A stretch of 64,000 bases of DNA from Pseudonocardia alni (GCF_002813375.1 NZ_PHUJ01000003.1:3162001-3226000); one strand, 5' to 3'. Counted from the first letter of the stretch, positions 18,209 through 28,695 are shown. Notes: generated by a model from the sequence alone, not told the origin. Translations and numbers: made by a program.

Positions 18209-19066
18209 TCAGAACTGTCCGGTCGGACCGGTCGTCCACCGGCGTTCCAGCCCGCGGCCCAGCGAGGTGACGAGCAGCGCCGTACCGACGACGGCCAGCG
18301 CGGGCAGCAGGACGAGCTGCGGGGCGTTGAACAGGAACTGCCGCCCGTCGGCGAGCATCGCCCCCCACTCCGGGGTGGGCGGCTGCGGACCGAGCCCGAG
18401 GAACGACAGCCCGGCCACGGTCAGCAGGACGTTCGCGAAGCGCAGGCACAGGTGCGACAGCAGCGGCCGGGCGAGGTTCGGCAGGACGTGCCGGAACGCG
18501 ATCCGCAGCGGCCCGGCGCCGACGGCGACGGCGCCCTCGACGTACTCGCGGGCGCGTTCGCGGACCACGAGCTGGTAGGTGAGCCGGGCGAACGGCGTCC
18601 ACCCGGCGACGACGATCGCCACCAGCAGCGACCACACGCCCGGCGCCCCGCCGGACGCGGCGACCACCACGAGCCCGATCAGCACCGCCGGGATCGCGAC
18701 GAGCACGTCGATGGTGCGCTGGAACAGCTGCCCGACCGCCCGTCCGCACCAGGCGGCGAGCACGCCCAGCACCGTCCCGATCCCCGCGCACAGCGCGAGC
18801 GCGACCAGGGTGAACCCGACCGAGAGCCGGGCTCCGACGGCGAGCCGGGCGAGCACGTCGCGGCCGAGCTGGTCGGTGCCGAGCGGGTGCGCGGCCGACG
18901 GCCCGGCGAAGCGGTGGGACAGGTCGTTGGCGACCGGGTCGAGCGGCAGCAGGGCGACCACGACGAGCACCCCGAGCAGGACCAGCGCCCCCGCCTGCCA
19001 CCACGTCGAGTGCCGGGCGACGCGCGCGCGTGCGTCCGCCGGGCGGGCCAGTGCCGACGCGGTCAC
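18209..19066 (-). CDS. ABC transporter permease, DppC/OppC type
   Basis: A 285-residue inner-membrane permease of the peptide/nickel family. It has an N-terminal helix, the HPLGTDQLGRDVLARLAVGA signature of DppC-type subunits, several membrane helices, and an EAA-like loop (AREYVEGAVAVGAGPLRIAF followed by RHVLPNLARP) that would contact an ATPase. GTG 19066 overlaps the upstream permease stop by four bases. No ATPase gene follows; the next gene is the TauD-like dioxygenase. Confidence 0.9.
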   Translation of the reverse strand: MTASALARPADARARVARHSTWWQAGALVLLGVLVVVALLPLDPVANDLSHRFAGPSAAHPLGTDQLGRDVLARLAVGARLSVGFTLVALALCAGIGTVLGVLAAWCGRAVGQLFQRTIDVLVAIPAVLIGLVVVAASGGAPGVWSLLVAIVVAGWTPFARLTYQLVVRERAREYVEGAVAVGAGPLRIAFRHVLPNLARPLLSHLCLRFANVLLTVAGLSFLGLGPQPPTPEWGAMLADGRQFLFNAPQLVLLPALAVVGTALLVTSLGRGLERRWTTGPTGQF

Positions 19067-20004
19067 CGGACGGCGCTCCGGGCGACCGGGTCCAGCGCGA
19101 GCGCGAGCAGCTCGGCGAGGATCCCGGCGACGGCGGCGACCAGCACGATCGCGAGCAGCCCGGCCTGCACGACCGGCAGGTCCTGGCCGAGCACGGCGTC
19201 GTAGAGCAGGCGGCCCAGGCCGGGGATCGCGAACAGCACCTCGACCACGACCGAGCCGCCGAGGAGCCCGCCGAGGAACAGCCCGGACAGGGAGGTGACC
19301 GAGGTCAGGGCCAGGCGGCCGCCGTGGCGCCACAGGACCCGTCCGTCGCTGATGCCCTTGGACCGCGCGACGGCGACGTGCGGACGGGCCAGCGCGTCGA
19401 CGGTCTCGGCCCGCACGAGCTGGGCGGCGAGTGCGGCCGGGAAGGCGGCGAGGGTGAGTACCGGCAGCACCGCCTGGTCCACGTCGCCCCAGCCGGTCGC
19501 GGGCAGCACCGGCACGGTGACGGCGAAGGCGAGCACCAGGGCCGTCCCGAGCACGAACTCGGGGATCGCGACGCCCAGCACCGAGCCGGTGGTCAGGACC
19601 CGGTCGAGCCGGCCGCCGGGACGGCGCGCGGCGCGCACCCCGAGCGGGATGCCCACCAGGGCCGCGAGCACCAGCGCGGCGACGGTGAGGGTCAGCGACA
19701 CCCCCAGCGCGGGCCAGAGCAGGCCCGAGACGGGAGTACGGCTGGTCCAGGAGATCCCGAGGTCGCCGCGCAGCAGCGCGCCGGCCCAGCCGGTGAACTG
19801 GTCCCACCAGGAGCCGTCGAGGCCGTACTGCTCCCGCAGCGCGGCCAGCACCGCCGGGTCCGGATCGGACTCCCCGGTCCGGCTGCGCAGGATCGCGAGC
19901 GCGGTGTCCTGGCCGGAGAACCGCGGGAGCAGGAACACCAGCACCGCCGCGGCCACGGCGACCAGCGGAAGCGCCAGCAGCCTGCGCGCGACGAGTGCGG
20001 TCAC
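19063..20004 (-). CDS. ABC transporter permease, DppB/OppB type
   Basis: A 313-residue partner permease. N-terminal helix (RRLLALPLVAVAAAVLVFLL), periplasmic loop with LAALREQYGLDGSWWDQFTG, then a five-helix core with the EAA-like loop PHVAVARSKGISDGRVLWRH. This is the standard DppB layout. It overlaps the binding-protein stop (20001) and the DppC start by four bases each. It forms the channel with the DppC-type subunit. Confidence 0.9.
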   Translation of the reverse strand: MTALVARRLLALPLVAVAAAVLVFLLPRFSGQDTALAILRSRTGESDPDPAVLAALREQYGLDGSWWDQFTGWAGALLRGDLGISWTSRTPVSGLLWPALGVSLTLTVAALVLAALVGIPLGVRAARRPGGRLDRVLTTGSVLGVAIPEFVLGTALVLAFAVTVPVLPATGWGDVDQAVLPVLTLAAFPAALAAQLVRAETVDALARPHVAVARSKGISDGRVLWRHGGRLALTSVTSLSGLFLGGLLGGSVVVEVLFAIPGLGRLLYDAVLGQDLPVVQAGLLAIVLVAAVAGILAELLALALDPVARSAVR

Positions 20005-21557
20005 TCCGTCGTCGCCAGCCCGGGGACGACGAGCGACTTGGCCAGCGGGTCGACGGTGTAGCCGGTGACCCGGTGCCCGACACCGTTCGCGTTGGTGTGC
20101 ACCAGCGGGACCCCGACGACGTCGGCGGTCAGCTTCGCCGCGGCCTCGGTGAAGACCTTCTGACGTGCGGCCGGGTCGGTCTCGGTGGCCAGCGGGGCGA
20201 GCAGGGCGTCGAACTCCGGCGAGCAGTAGTGGTTGAGGTTGTAGGAGCCCTGGCAGGTGTAGTCGGTGGTCAGCGTGGCGCCGGCGTCCGGCACGTCGAG
20301 CAGATAGCTGCGCGAGAGCAGATACATGTCGAAGTCACCGGCGAGCAGCTGCGGCTCGCGGGCGTCGTAGTCGCCGATACGGACGGTGGCCTCGATGCCG
20401 GCCCCGCGGAGCATCTCCTGGACGGCGGTGGCCAGGGTCGGGAGCTCGGGGCGGGCGCCGTAGGCACCCAGCTCGATCCGCAGCGGGTTGTCCGGGCCGT
20501 AACCGGCCTCGGTCAGCAGCTGCCGGGCGCGCGCGGGGTCGGCGGGCGGCGGGGCGTCCTGCGATCCCCATGCCACCGCCGGGCCGAACAGCTCCGACGC
20601 CGGGATCGCCGACCCGGCGAGGGCCTGCTCACCGAGCGCGGTGCGGTCCACCGCGGCGGCGACGGCCTGACGCACCCGGATGTCGGCGAAGGGCTTGCGG
20701 GACTGGTTGAGGATCAGCGACGCCGTCCGGGGCGCGGCGACGGTCTGGTTCACGTACTCGTCGCCGCTGAACTCCAGGGCGCTGGCCTCGGGGAGCTCCT
20801 GGGCGATGTCGGCGTCGCCGGCGCGCAGCGCCAGGGCGCGGGCGGCCGGGTCGGGCACGAAGTTCGCGGTGACACCGGCCAGCTGCGGGCGCTCGCCCCA
20901 GTAGCGGTCGTTGCGGACGAGGGTCACCGACTGGGTGCCGTTCGCCTGGGTGATCGTCATCGGGCCGGTGCCGGTCTGCTGGACCGACGGCGGGGTGGCC
21001 CGGTACGCCGACGGCGCCAGGATCGCGGCGTTCGCGCTGGACAGTCGCAGCGGCAGGATCGGGTCGGGCTTCGTCGTCGTGACGCGCACGGCGTCCGCGC
21101 CGTCCGCGGCGGCCTGCAGGCCGATCCCGCGCACCGCGCGCGGCGGCGCGGCGACGCCGGCCACCCAGTTCAGGGCGGTCGCGGCGGCCTGCCCGGTGAG
21201 CGGCTCGCCGTTCTGGAAGGTCACGCCGGGGCGCAGCTCGAACCGCCAGGTCCGCGGATCGGACTGCTGGGCCCACGCCGTCGCCAAGGCGGGTCGCGGC
21301 CGGCCGTCCGGCCCGGACGCCACCAGGGACTCGGTCACACCCAGCTGGGAGACGACGAACGCGTCGTCGGTGTCCACCCCGTAACCGGCCGACGGGCCGA
21401 AGGCCATCGCGATCGTGGCCTGCCCGTCCGGGACGACCCGGCCGCTCCCGCCGCCGCTGCCCCCGCATGCGGTGAGGACCGCGGCGCTCACCGCCACGGC
21501 GACGGCGACCCGCAACCGGGAACGACGGGGTGCTACGACGGCGCACGCGGCGGGCAT
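20001..21557 (-). CDS. Peptide/nickel-type ABC transporter substrate-binding lipoprotein
   Basis: A 518-residue cluster C binding protein. The signal peptide ends at a lipobox (AAVLTACGG, Cys31), so it is an exported lipoprotein. The SBP_bac_5 fold follows: LVASGPDGRPRPALATAWAQ, RTWRFELRPGVTFQNGEPLT, and DIRVRQAVAAAVDRTALGEQ. Ligand not predictable: peptides, metals bound by metallophores, or other solutes fit the family. The ribosome site GGAGAGG precedes ATG 21557. First gene of the binding protein-permease-permease-TauD operon, divergent from an MFS gene. Confidence 0.9.
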   Translation of the reverse strand: MPAACAVVAPRRSRLRVAVAVAVSAAVLTACGGSGGGSGRVVPDGQATIAMAFGPSAGYGVDTDDAFVVSQLGVTESLVASGPDGRPRPALATAWAQQSDPRTWRFELRPGVTFQNGEPLTGQAAATALNWVAGVAAPPRAVRGIGLQAAADGADAVRVTTTKPDPILPLRLSSANAAILAPSAYRATPPSVQQTGTGPMTITQANGTQSVTLVRNDRYWGERPQLAGVTANFVPDPAARALALRAGDADIAQELPEASALEFSGDEYVNQTVAAPRTASLILNQSRKPFADIRVRQAVAAAVDRTALGEQALAGSAIPASELFGPAVAWGSQDAPPPADPARARQLLTEAGYGPDNPLRIELGAYGARPELPTLATAVQEMLRGAGIEATVRIGDYDAREPQLLAGDFDMYLLSRSYLLDVPDAGATLTTDYTCQGSYNLNHYCSPEFDALLAPLATETDPAARQKVFTEAAAKLTADVVGVPLVHTNANGVGHRVTGYTVDPLAKSLVVPGLATTE

Positions 21558-21584
21558 GGCGACCTGTCCTCTCCGGCGCCCCTC

Positions 21585-21638
21585 GACCGTGTGTCACCCG
21601 GCGCCCGGAAGATCTTCGGTAAGCCTGTACACACGGTC
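21585..21638. promoter_or_regulatory. Inverted 10-bp repeat in the dppA-like/MFS divergent promoter
   Basis: GACCGTGTGT (21585-21594) and ACACACGGTC (21629-21638) are perfect inverted copies separated by 34 bases. They sit between divergent genes in an unusually AT-richer stretch (including atcttcatgcatgcgcatat). The arrangement suggests two operator half-regions for one regulator that controls both the importer operon and the MFS gene. Regulator unknown. Confidence 0.45.
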
Positions 21639-21716
21639 AAGTATCTTCATGCATGCGCATATGTCGTTACTGCCATCGAGTCGCGACTGCAGAGGCCGAC
21701 CTGGTACCACTTCGTG

Positions 21717-23015
21717 GTGCTCCGCAGCCTTCTCCGCCGACCCGCCGATCCCGAGTCGGACCCGCGGCCCGCGGCCCCGCTCACGACGGGTCGCTGGGCA
21801 CACTTCAGCGGGCTGCCGCCCGTCATGAAACTGCTGATCAGCACCCAGCTGGCCTTCAACGTGGGCTTCTACATGGTGCTGCCCTACCTGGCCACGCACC
21901 TGGCCGAGGACCTCGGGCTCGCCGCGGCGGCCGTCGGGCTCGTACTGGGGCTGCGGACGTTCAGTCAGCAGGGGCTGTTCGTGATCGGCGGGACCCTGAC
22001 CGATCGGTTCGGTGCGAAGCCGGTCGTGCTCGCCGGGTGTGCGCTGCGGGTGACCGGATTCATCCTCCTCGGGGCCGCCGGCACGCTGCCCGCGGTCATC
22101 GGCGGGGCGCTGCTGACCGGGTTCGCGGCGGCCCTGTTCTCGCCGGCCGTCGAGTCGTCGCTGGCGCGGGAGGCCGGGGAGCGGGAACGCGCCGGGGAGG
22201 GTCCGCCGCGGACCGAGGTGTTCGCGATGTTCGCCGTCGCCGGTCAGGTCGGGACGGTCACCGGGCCGCTGGTCGGCACCGCGCTCATGCTGGTCGACTT
22301 CCAGCTGGCCTGCCTGGTCGCCGCCGCCGGCTTCGTGCTGGTGGGGCTGGCGCACTGGCGGTGGCTGCCGTGGCGGGAGGCCGAGCAGGCCGGACGGCCG
22401 ATGCTCGCGGGCTGGGGCGAGGTGCTGGGCAACCGCCGCTTCATGCTGTTCGCGGCCGGCTACTCGGGCTGGCTGCTGTCCTACAACCAGCTGTACCTGG
22501 CGCTGCCCGACGAGCTGGAGCGCATCGGCCGCACCGCGGCACTGGGCTTCCTGTTCGTGCTGATGTCGGTGCTGGTCATCACCCTGCAGATGAGGGTGAC
22601 GACGTGGGGCCGCCGGATCGGGGCCGGCCGCTCGGTGGTGCTCGGGTTCTGCCTGATGGCCGCGTCGTTCACCGTCGTCGCGGTGGCGCGGCTGCTGCCG
22701 GGCCTGCCGGGGTGGTGGGCGCTCGCACCCGCGGTGCTGATGGTGCTGCTGCTGACCTTCGGCGAGATGTTGGCCGTGCCGGTCGCGCAGGACCTGGTGC
22801 CCCGGCTGGCCGGGGAGCGCAGGCTGGGCGCCCACTTCGGGGTGCTGGCCTCGTTCGGCGGGTTGATGGTGCTCGTCGGCTCGACGGGCGTCGGCGCGCT
22901 GCTGGACCCGGCGTTCCCGCCGGCGCTGCCGTTCGCGGTGCTGGCCGCGGTCCCGCTGCTGGGCGCCGTGGTGCTCGGGCTGCTGGCCCGCCGCGGGGTC
23001 CTGACGGCGGCCTGA
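21717..23015 (+). CDS. MFS transporter
   Basis: A 432-residue, 12-helix major facilitator. MKLLISTQLAFNVGFYMVLP starts helix 1 and GGTLTDRFGAKPVVLAGCAL is the canonical loop 2-3 motif A (GxxxDRxGxxxx). The C-half helices continue to the end. Probably a proton-driven exporter of a small molecule. GTG 21717 is chosen because a TACCAC box ends six bases upstream (leaderless). ATG 21825 would still retain helix 1. Divergent from the ABC importer operon and likely co-regulated with it. Confidence 0.87.
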   Translation: MLRSLLRRPADPESDPRPAAPLTTGRWAHFSGLPPVMKLLISTQLAFNVGFYMVLPYLATHLAEDLGLAAAAVGLVLGLRTFSQQGLFVIGGTLTDRFGAKPVVLAGCALRVTGFILLGAAGTLPAVIGGALLTGFAAALFSPAVESSLAREAGERERAGEGPPRTEVFAMFAVAGQVGTVTGPLVGTALMLVDFQLACLVAAAGFVLVGLAHWRWLPWREAEQAGRPMLAGWGEVLGNRRFMLFAAGYSGWLLSYNQLYLALPDELERIGRTAALGFLFVLMSVLVITLQMRVTTWGRRIGAGRSVVLGFCLMAASFTVVAVARLLPGLPGWWALAPAVLMVLLLTFGEMLAVPVAQDLVPRLAGERRLGAHFGVLASFGGLMVLVGSTGVGALLDPAFPPALPFAVLAAVPLLGAVVLGLLARRGVLTAA

Positions 23016-23045
23016 AGCCGCCCGGGCCCGCACCGCCCGGGGGAC

Positions 23046-23501
23046 TCAGCCGTCGTCTGCGGGGCGCCAGCGCACGACGGCCTGGCGCCGGTCCACCGGC
23101 ACGAGGTCGCGCCGGTAGGAGCGGTGCACCGCCGCCGTGGCCTGCGCGGCGGCGGCACGGACCGCGTCGAGCTCGGCGGTGGCCTCCTCGAGGCGTGCCG
23201 AGAGTTCGTCGACCATCTGCTCCAGCTCGATGATCCGCTTGACGCCCGCGAGGTTCACGCCCTCCTCCTGGGAGAGTCGCTGCACCTCGCGCAGCAGTGC
23301 GATGTCGCGCTGGGAGTAGCGACGCCCGCCGCCCGCGGACCGGCCCGGGCTGACCAGGCCGATCCGGTCGTAGCTGCGCAGGGTCTGGGCGTGCAGGCCG
23401 GACAGCTGCGCGGCGACCGAGATGACGAACACCGGGCTGTCGTGTGCCACGTCGACGGTCAGCGGTTCCTCCCCGTCCCGGGGGGTGCGTCGTCCGGCCA
23501 C
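23046..23501 (-). CDS. hspR: MerR-family heat-shock repressor HspR
   Basis: A 151-residue repressor. The winged helix FVISVAAQLSGLHAQTLRSY leads into DRIGLVSPGRSAGGGRRYSQ, the DNA-binding part of HspR, followed by RDIALLREVQRLSQEEGVNL and a dimerisation coiled coil. HspR binds HAIR boxes together with DnaK as co-repressor in actinomycetes. GTG 23501 is preferred since AGGAGG ends eight bases upstream; ATG 23507 and GTG 23510 would place the site too close. Last gene of the dnaK-grpE-dnaJ-hspR operon, so it is autoregulated. Confidence 0.95.
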   Translation of the reverse strand: MAGRRTPRDGEEPLTVDVAHDSPVFVISVAAQLSGLHAQTLRSYDRIGLVSPGRSAGGGRRYSQRDIALLREVQRLSQEEGVNLAGVKRIIELEQMVDELSARLEEATAELDAVRAAAAQATAAVHRSYRRDLVPVDRRQAVVRWRPADDG

Positions 23502-23506
23502 CGCCA

Positions 23507-24736
23507 TCACCTCCTGGTGCTACCGAGCAGATCGGCCCGCGGGTCGAACGACGACGTCGCCTCGGCGTAGGCCTCCAGCGCGCTGGTGGCAGCCTCGTCC
23601 AGCTTCTGCGGCACCGCCACCTCGACGGTGACCAGCAGATTGCCCTTCTTCCCGTTCTTGCGCTCGACCCCACGCCCCGACACCCGGAACGTCCGGCCGC
23701 TGGCGGTCCCCGGCGGGATCCGCAGCGAGACGGTGCTGTCGAGCGTCGGCACCGTCAGGGTCGCACCCAGGGCCAGCTCGGGGAAGGTCACCGGCACGGT
23801 GAGGGTCAGGTCGTCGGAGTTCTTCGACGACCGTCCGAAGATCCGGTGCGGGGTGACCGAGACCGTGACGTAGAGGTCACCGGCGGGTGCGCCGCCGCGA
23901 CCGGGCTCGCCCTGGCCCGCGAGCCGGATCTTCTGGCCGTCGTCGACGCCCGCGGGGACCCGGATGGACAGCGACCGGGTCCGGGTGGACACGCCGTCGC
24001 CGTGGCACTCGGGGCACGGGTCGTCGATGATGCGGCCGGTCCCGCGGCAGTCGCGGCACGGCTCGGAGAACGAGAACGCGCCCTGGCTGCGGTTCACCAG
24101 GCCCTGACCGGAGCAGGTCGGGCAGGTGCGCGGGGTGCTGCCGGGCCGGGACCCGGTGCCGCCGCAGCGCTCGCAGCGCCCCGGCGAGGACAGCTTGATC
24201 GGCACCGTCGCGCCGCGCACCGCGTCGTCGAAGGAGATGGTCAGGCTGCTCTCGACGTCCTGGCCGCGGCGGGCACCGGCCGTGCCGTACCCGCCCGCAC
24301 CGCCGGCGTTGTTCCGCGCGGTGCGGCCGAAGATGTCGCCGAGGATGTCGCTGAAGTCGCCGGCCCCGGCACCGCCGGAACGGCCGGCCTGGCCGAACAG
24401 GTCGTTGATGTCGAAGCCGCCCTGGCCGGCGCCACCGGGGCGCGCACCACCGGGGAAGCCACCGCCGGTGCCGAACCCGCCGAAGCCGCCGCCGCCGCCC
24501 GCGAACATCGCGCGGGTCTCGTCGTACTCCTTGCGCTTGGACTCGTCGCCCAGCACGCCGTAGGCCTCGGAGACCGCCTTGAAGCGGGTTTCGGCCTTCT
24601 CGTCACCGGGGTTCGCGTCCGGGTGCAGCTCGCGGGCGAGCTTGCGGTACGCCTTCTTGATCTCGTCCTGGGACGCCGTCGAGGAGACGCCCAGCTCGCG
24701 GTAGAAGTCCTTCTCGATCCAGTCGCGCTGGGTCAC
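23507..24736 (-). CDS. dnaJ: Co-chaperone DnaJ (Hsp40, type I)
   Basis: A 409-residue type I J-protein. The J domain (residues 9-75) contains the HPD motif in LARELHPDANPGD. A long Gly/Phe-rich linker follows, then a zinc region with four CxxCxGxG repeats (CERCGGTG, CPTCSGQG, CRDCRGTG, CPECHGDG) and the C-terminal beta domains. It stimulates DnaK ATPase and delivers substrates. GTG 24736 (MTQRDWIEKDFYRELGVSS) is the natural start. It lies 88 bases downstream of grpE with a strong hairpin in between. Confidence 0.97.
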   Translation of the reverse strand: MTQRDWIEKDFYRELGVSSTASQDEIKKAYRKLARELHPDANPGDEKAETRFKAVSEAYGVLGDESKRKEYDETRAMFAGGGGGFGGFGTGGGFPGGARPGGAGQGGFDINDLFGQAGRSGGAGAGDFSDILGDIFGRTARNNAGGAGGYGTAGARRGQDVESSLTISFDDAVRGATVPIKLSSPGRCERCGGTGSRPGSTPRTCPTCSGQGLVNRSQGAFSFSEPCRDCRGTGRIIDDPCPECHGDGVSTRTRSLSIRVPAGVDDGQKIRLAGQGEPGRGGAPAGDLYVTVSVTPHRIFGRSSKNSDDLTLTVPVTFPELALGATLTVPTLDSTVSLRIPPGTASGRTFRVSGRGVERKNGKKGNLLVTVEVAVPQKLDEAATSALEAYAEATSSFDPRADLLGSTRR

Positions 24737-24759
24737 TCCGCCTCCTTCCCGATCAGACC

Positions 24760-24798
24760 CGCGGTGCGGTGGGAGGCCGGTCGCCTCCCACCGCACCG
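24760..24798. terminator. 17-bp hairpin between grpE and dnaJ
   Basis: Arms 24760-24776 and 24782-24798 are perfectly complementary with a 5-base loop. The element lies inside the dnaK operon, between the grpE stop and the dnaJ start. It may be a partial terminator or an RNA-processing/stability element that raises the dnaK-grpE to dnaJ-hspR ratio. Confidence 0.7.
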
Positions 24799-24824
24799 CG
24801 CGGCCACGTCCCTGCCCGTCCTGG

Positions 24825-25523
24825 TCAGGCCGGGTTCTGCGGCTCGCCGTCGCCGGCGTCCGCGCCGCCGTCGGCGGCATCGGCCCGGGCCTGCTCGGAG
24901 ACCTCGGCCTCCGGGCGGTCCTGCACGGTCACCATCGCGGGGCGGAGCACCCGGTCGGCGATCCGGTAGCCGCGGCGCAGGACCGTGGACAGCACGGTGA
25001 CCGTGGGGCCGGAGCCCTCGGCCGGCTCGTGCTGCACGGCCTCGTGCAGCGACGGGTCGAACGCCTCGCCCTCGGCCCCGAAGGGCTCGAGGCCGAGCTT
25101 GGAGAGCACCCCGGTGACCTTGTCGGCCGCCGACTTGAACGGCCCGGTCAGGTCGCCGTGCTGCTCGGCGCGCTCGAAGTCGTCGAGCACGACCAGCAGG
25201 TCGCTCGCCACGGAGACCTTGGCGTCGACCCGGGTCTGCTCGCGGTCACGGTCGGCCCGGCGCCGGTAGTTGGCGTACTCGGCGCTCACCCGCTGCAGGT
25301 CCGCGGTGCGCTCGGCGACCTCGGCTCGCAGCTTCTCGCGCTCCGGGTCCTCCCCGTCGGCCGGGCCTGCGACCTGCTCGCCGTCCCCGGCCGGGGCCGC
25401 CGTGTCGGCGGCCCCGGTCGTGTCCGCACCGTCCGTCGCCGGACGGGCCTCGCCGGTCTCCGGGTCCACCTTGCGGCGGTCCCGGAAGGTCACCGGCTCC
25501 TCCTGCTTCTGCTCGTCTGCCAT
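24825..25523 (-). CDS. grpE: Nucleotide exchange factor GrpE
   Basis: A 232-residue co-chaperone that releases ADP from DnaK. The N-terminus is acidic and disordered, followed by a long dimeric helix (EREKLRAEVAERTADLQRVS then AEYANYRRRADRDREQ) and the beta-wing (GEAFDPSLHEAVQ, VLRRGYRIADRVLRPAMVTV). ATG 25523 (MADEQKQEEPVTFRDRR) has AGGAC seven bases upstream. An in-frame GTG at 25565 would overlap the dnaK stop and is less likely. The C-terminal tail is Ala/Asp-rich. Confidence 0.96.
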   Translation of the reverse strand: MADEQKQEEPVTFRDRRKVDPETGEARPATDGADTTGAADTAAPAGDGEQVAGPADGEDPEREKLRAEVAERTADLQRVSAEYANYRRRADRDREQTRVDAKVSVASDLLVVLDDFERAEQHGDLTGPFKSAADKVTGVLSKLGLEPFGAEGEAFDPSLHEAVQHEPAEGSGPTVTVLSTVLRRGYRIADRVLRPAMVTVQDRPEAEVSEQARADAADGGADAGDGEPQNPA

Positions 25524-25561
25524 GTCGACCGTCCTGTCGTCCCGTGGATGGCCGCCGGCCG

Positions 25562-27433
<1,872 letters not shown>

Positions 27434-27514
27434 GGTGACTGCCTCCGAGATGTGTGGGGTGTGAGTGCGTCCGGCTCAAGTTGTACCAGGCCGGGGAGCG
27501 CCTCGCGCAGCGCC

Positions 27515-27535
27515 CTTGAGTGGGTCCTGCTCAAC
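27515..27535. promoter_or_regulatory. HAIR box (HspR operator) upstream of dnaK
   Basis: CTTGAGT-N7-GCTCAAC matches the consensus CTTGAGT-N7-ACTCAAG at 12 of 14 positions. A weaker second copy lies at 27571-27591 (CTTGTTC-N7-ACTCAAC), and isolated half sites occur near 27474 and 27531. The pair would let HspR-DnaK repress the operon when free DnaK is abundant. Confidence 0.82.
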
Positions 27536-27552
27536 TTGCTCTCATGGGGGTC

Positions 27553-27579
27553 AACGGGCGACCCGGAAGACTTGTTCCC
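27553..27579 (-). promoter_or_regulatory. SigR/SigH-type promoter for dnaK (GGGAAC-N18-GTT)
   Basis: On the minus strand GGGAAC (complement of 27574-27579) is followed by 18 bases and GTT (complement of 27553-27555), matching SigR/SigH-dependent promoters. It overlaps the weak upstream HAIR copy and lies upstream of the strong one. The same arrangement is seen at clpB. Confidence 0.6.
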
Positions 27580-27685
27580 GAGGGACTCAACTTTTATCCA
27601 CGACGTTCGCGGGTGGGCCGAACGGCCGTCGACGGGGGTGGGGCGGGCTAGCCTGTGGCCGCTCGATCGTCGACGGAGGATCACC

Positions 27686-28252
27686 GTGCTCGGACCGGCT
27701 GCGCGTCGCACGGCCCTCGGCGTCGTGGGCGCCGCTGTGATCGTCGGGCTCACCTCCTGCATGCCACAGCCGCCAGGTTTCGTAGCGGACCCCACCGTGC
27801 CCGCGCGCCCGGCCGCCATCGATGTGAGCGGACGCCATCCGTGCGAGCTGCTCGACACCGCACAGCGCTCGGACCTCGATCTGGGGGCCGGCAAGGTCGA
27901 CGACGCGACGATCGGAGGTCGTCCTGCCCCGACCTGCGGATACCTGGGCACAGACCCGGCGGGGGTCGACGTCAACCTGCAGTTCATCCCGGTTCCGACG
28001 TCTCAGCTCCTGTCCGTTCCGGGAACGGCACCGGTCGATGTGTCGGGATACCGCGCCGCCGAGACCGTGTATCCGTCGAGCTCGTACCCCTCGTGCGAGG
28101 TGGGTGTCGACATCGACGATGCGACGTCGTTGCGAGCGCAGGCCATGGCGACGTCGTCGAACCTCCAGCGTTCCGGAACCACCGACCGCGACCTGTGCAC
28201 GAGGGCCCGCGCCGTGGCCGCTGCCGCTCTGCCCTCGCTCCTGCATCGCTGA
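27686..28252 (+). CDS. DUF3558-family lipoprotein
   Basis: A 188-residue exported lipoprotein. The signal peptide ends in GLTSC with the lipidated Cys at residue 25. The mature part contains HPCELLDTAQRSDLDL, PTCGYLGTDPAG and SSYPSCEVGVDID, the paired-Cys pattern of DUF3558 proteins (also called CecA-like), which are common in actinomycetes and often near type VII secretion genes. The GTG at 27686 is preceded by GGAGGA with five-base spacing. It is divergent from dnaK and begins the plus-strand T7SS-like gene set. Confidence 0.8.
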   Translation: MLGPAARRTALGVVGAAVIVGLTSCMPQPPGFVADPTVPARPAAIDVSGRHPCELLDTAQRSDLDLGAGKVDDATIGGRPAPTCGYLGTDPAGVDVNLQFIPVPTSQLLSVPGTAPVDVSGYRAAETVYPSSSYPSCEVGVDIDDATSLRAQAMATSSNLQRSGTTDRDLCTRARAVAAAALPSLLHR

Positions 28253-28332
28253 TCCGACGCCGCGACTTCGCAATCGCGACGGGAGCTGCGGAAACTGCTG
28301 TCTCCGGGCGCTGGCGCACTTACGTTCCGGCG

Positions 28333-28671
28333 GTGGAACAGATTCAGCGAGGGACCGTGGGCGGCTCATCGGACGCCTTGATGAGCCAGATCTCGCCGGA
28401 CAACGTGCTCGAGGTCGGTCGCGCCCTGTCCGCCCAGATCATCGCCATTCGCGAATCTCTCCGCAGCGCGCAGAGGACGCGGGTCGGTCCCTGCGGGGAC
28501 GACCCGGTCTCGGGAGTCGCGACACCGGCGTTCCAGGACAGGTTCGAGCGGACGATCGCGACACACGCGCAGCATCAGACCGAGTTGGAGGAAGCGGTCC
28601 GACGACTCCGAGCGACTGCGGTCGTCTTCGAGCTCGGCGAGGACGCCATCGCTCGCTCGTTCACGATCTGA
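28333..28671 (+). CDS. Small helical protein, probable type VII secretion-associated
   Basis: A 112-residue, almost entirely helical protein with two long amphipathic segments (VLEVGRALSAQIIAIRESLR and RFERTIATHAQHQTELEEAV) and no signal peptide. Size and shape fit WXG100/PE-like or EspC-like partners of PPE proteins, though no WxG or YxxxD/E motif is visible. GTG 28333 is preceded at six bases by TACGTT, a leaderless pattern. It is followed after 24 bases by the PPE-like gene, so it is the likely heterodimer partner. Confidence 0.65.
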   Translation: MEQIQRGTVGGSSDALMSQISPDNVLEVGRALSAQIIAIRESLRSAQRTRVGPCGDDPVSGVATPAFQDRFERTIATHAQHQTELEEAVRRLRATAVVFELGEDAIARSFTI

Positions 28672-28695
28672 GCCCGCGGCACTCCGGTACAGACG

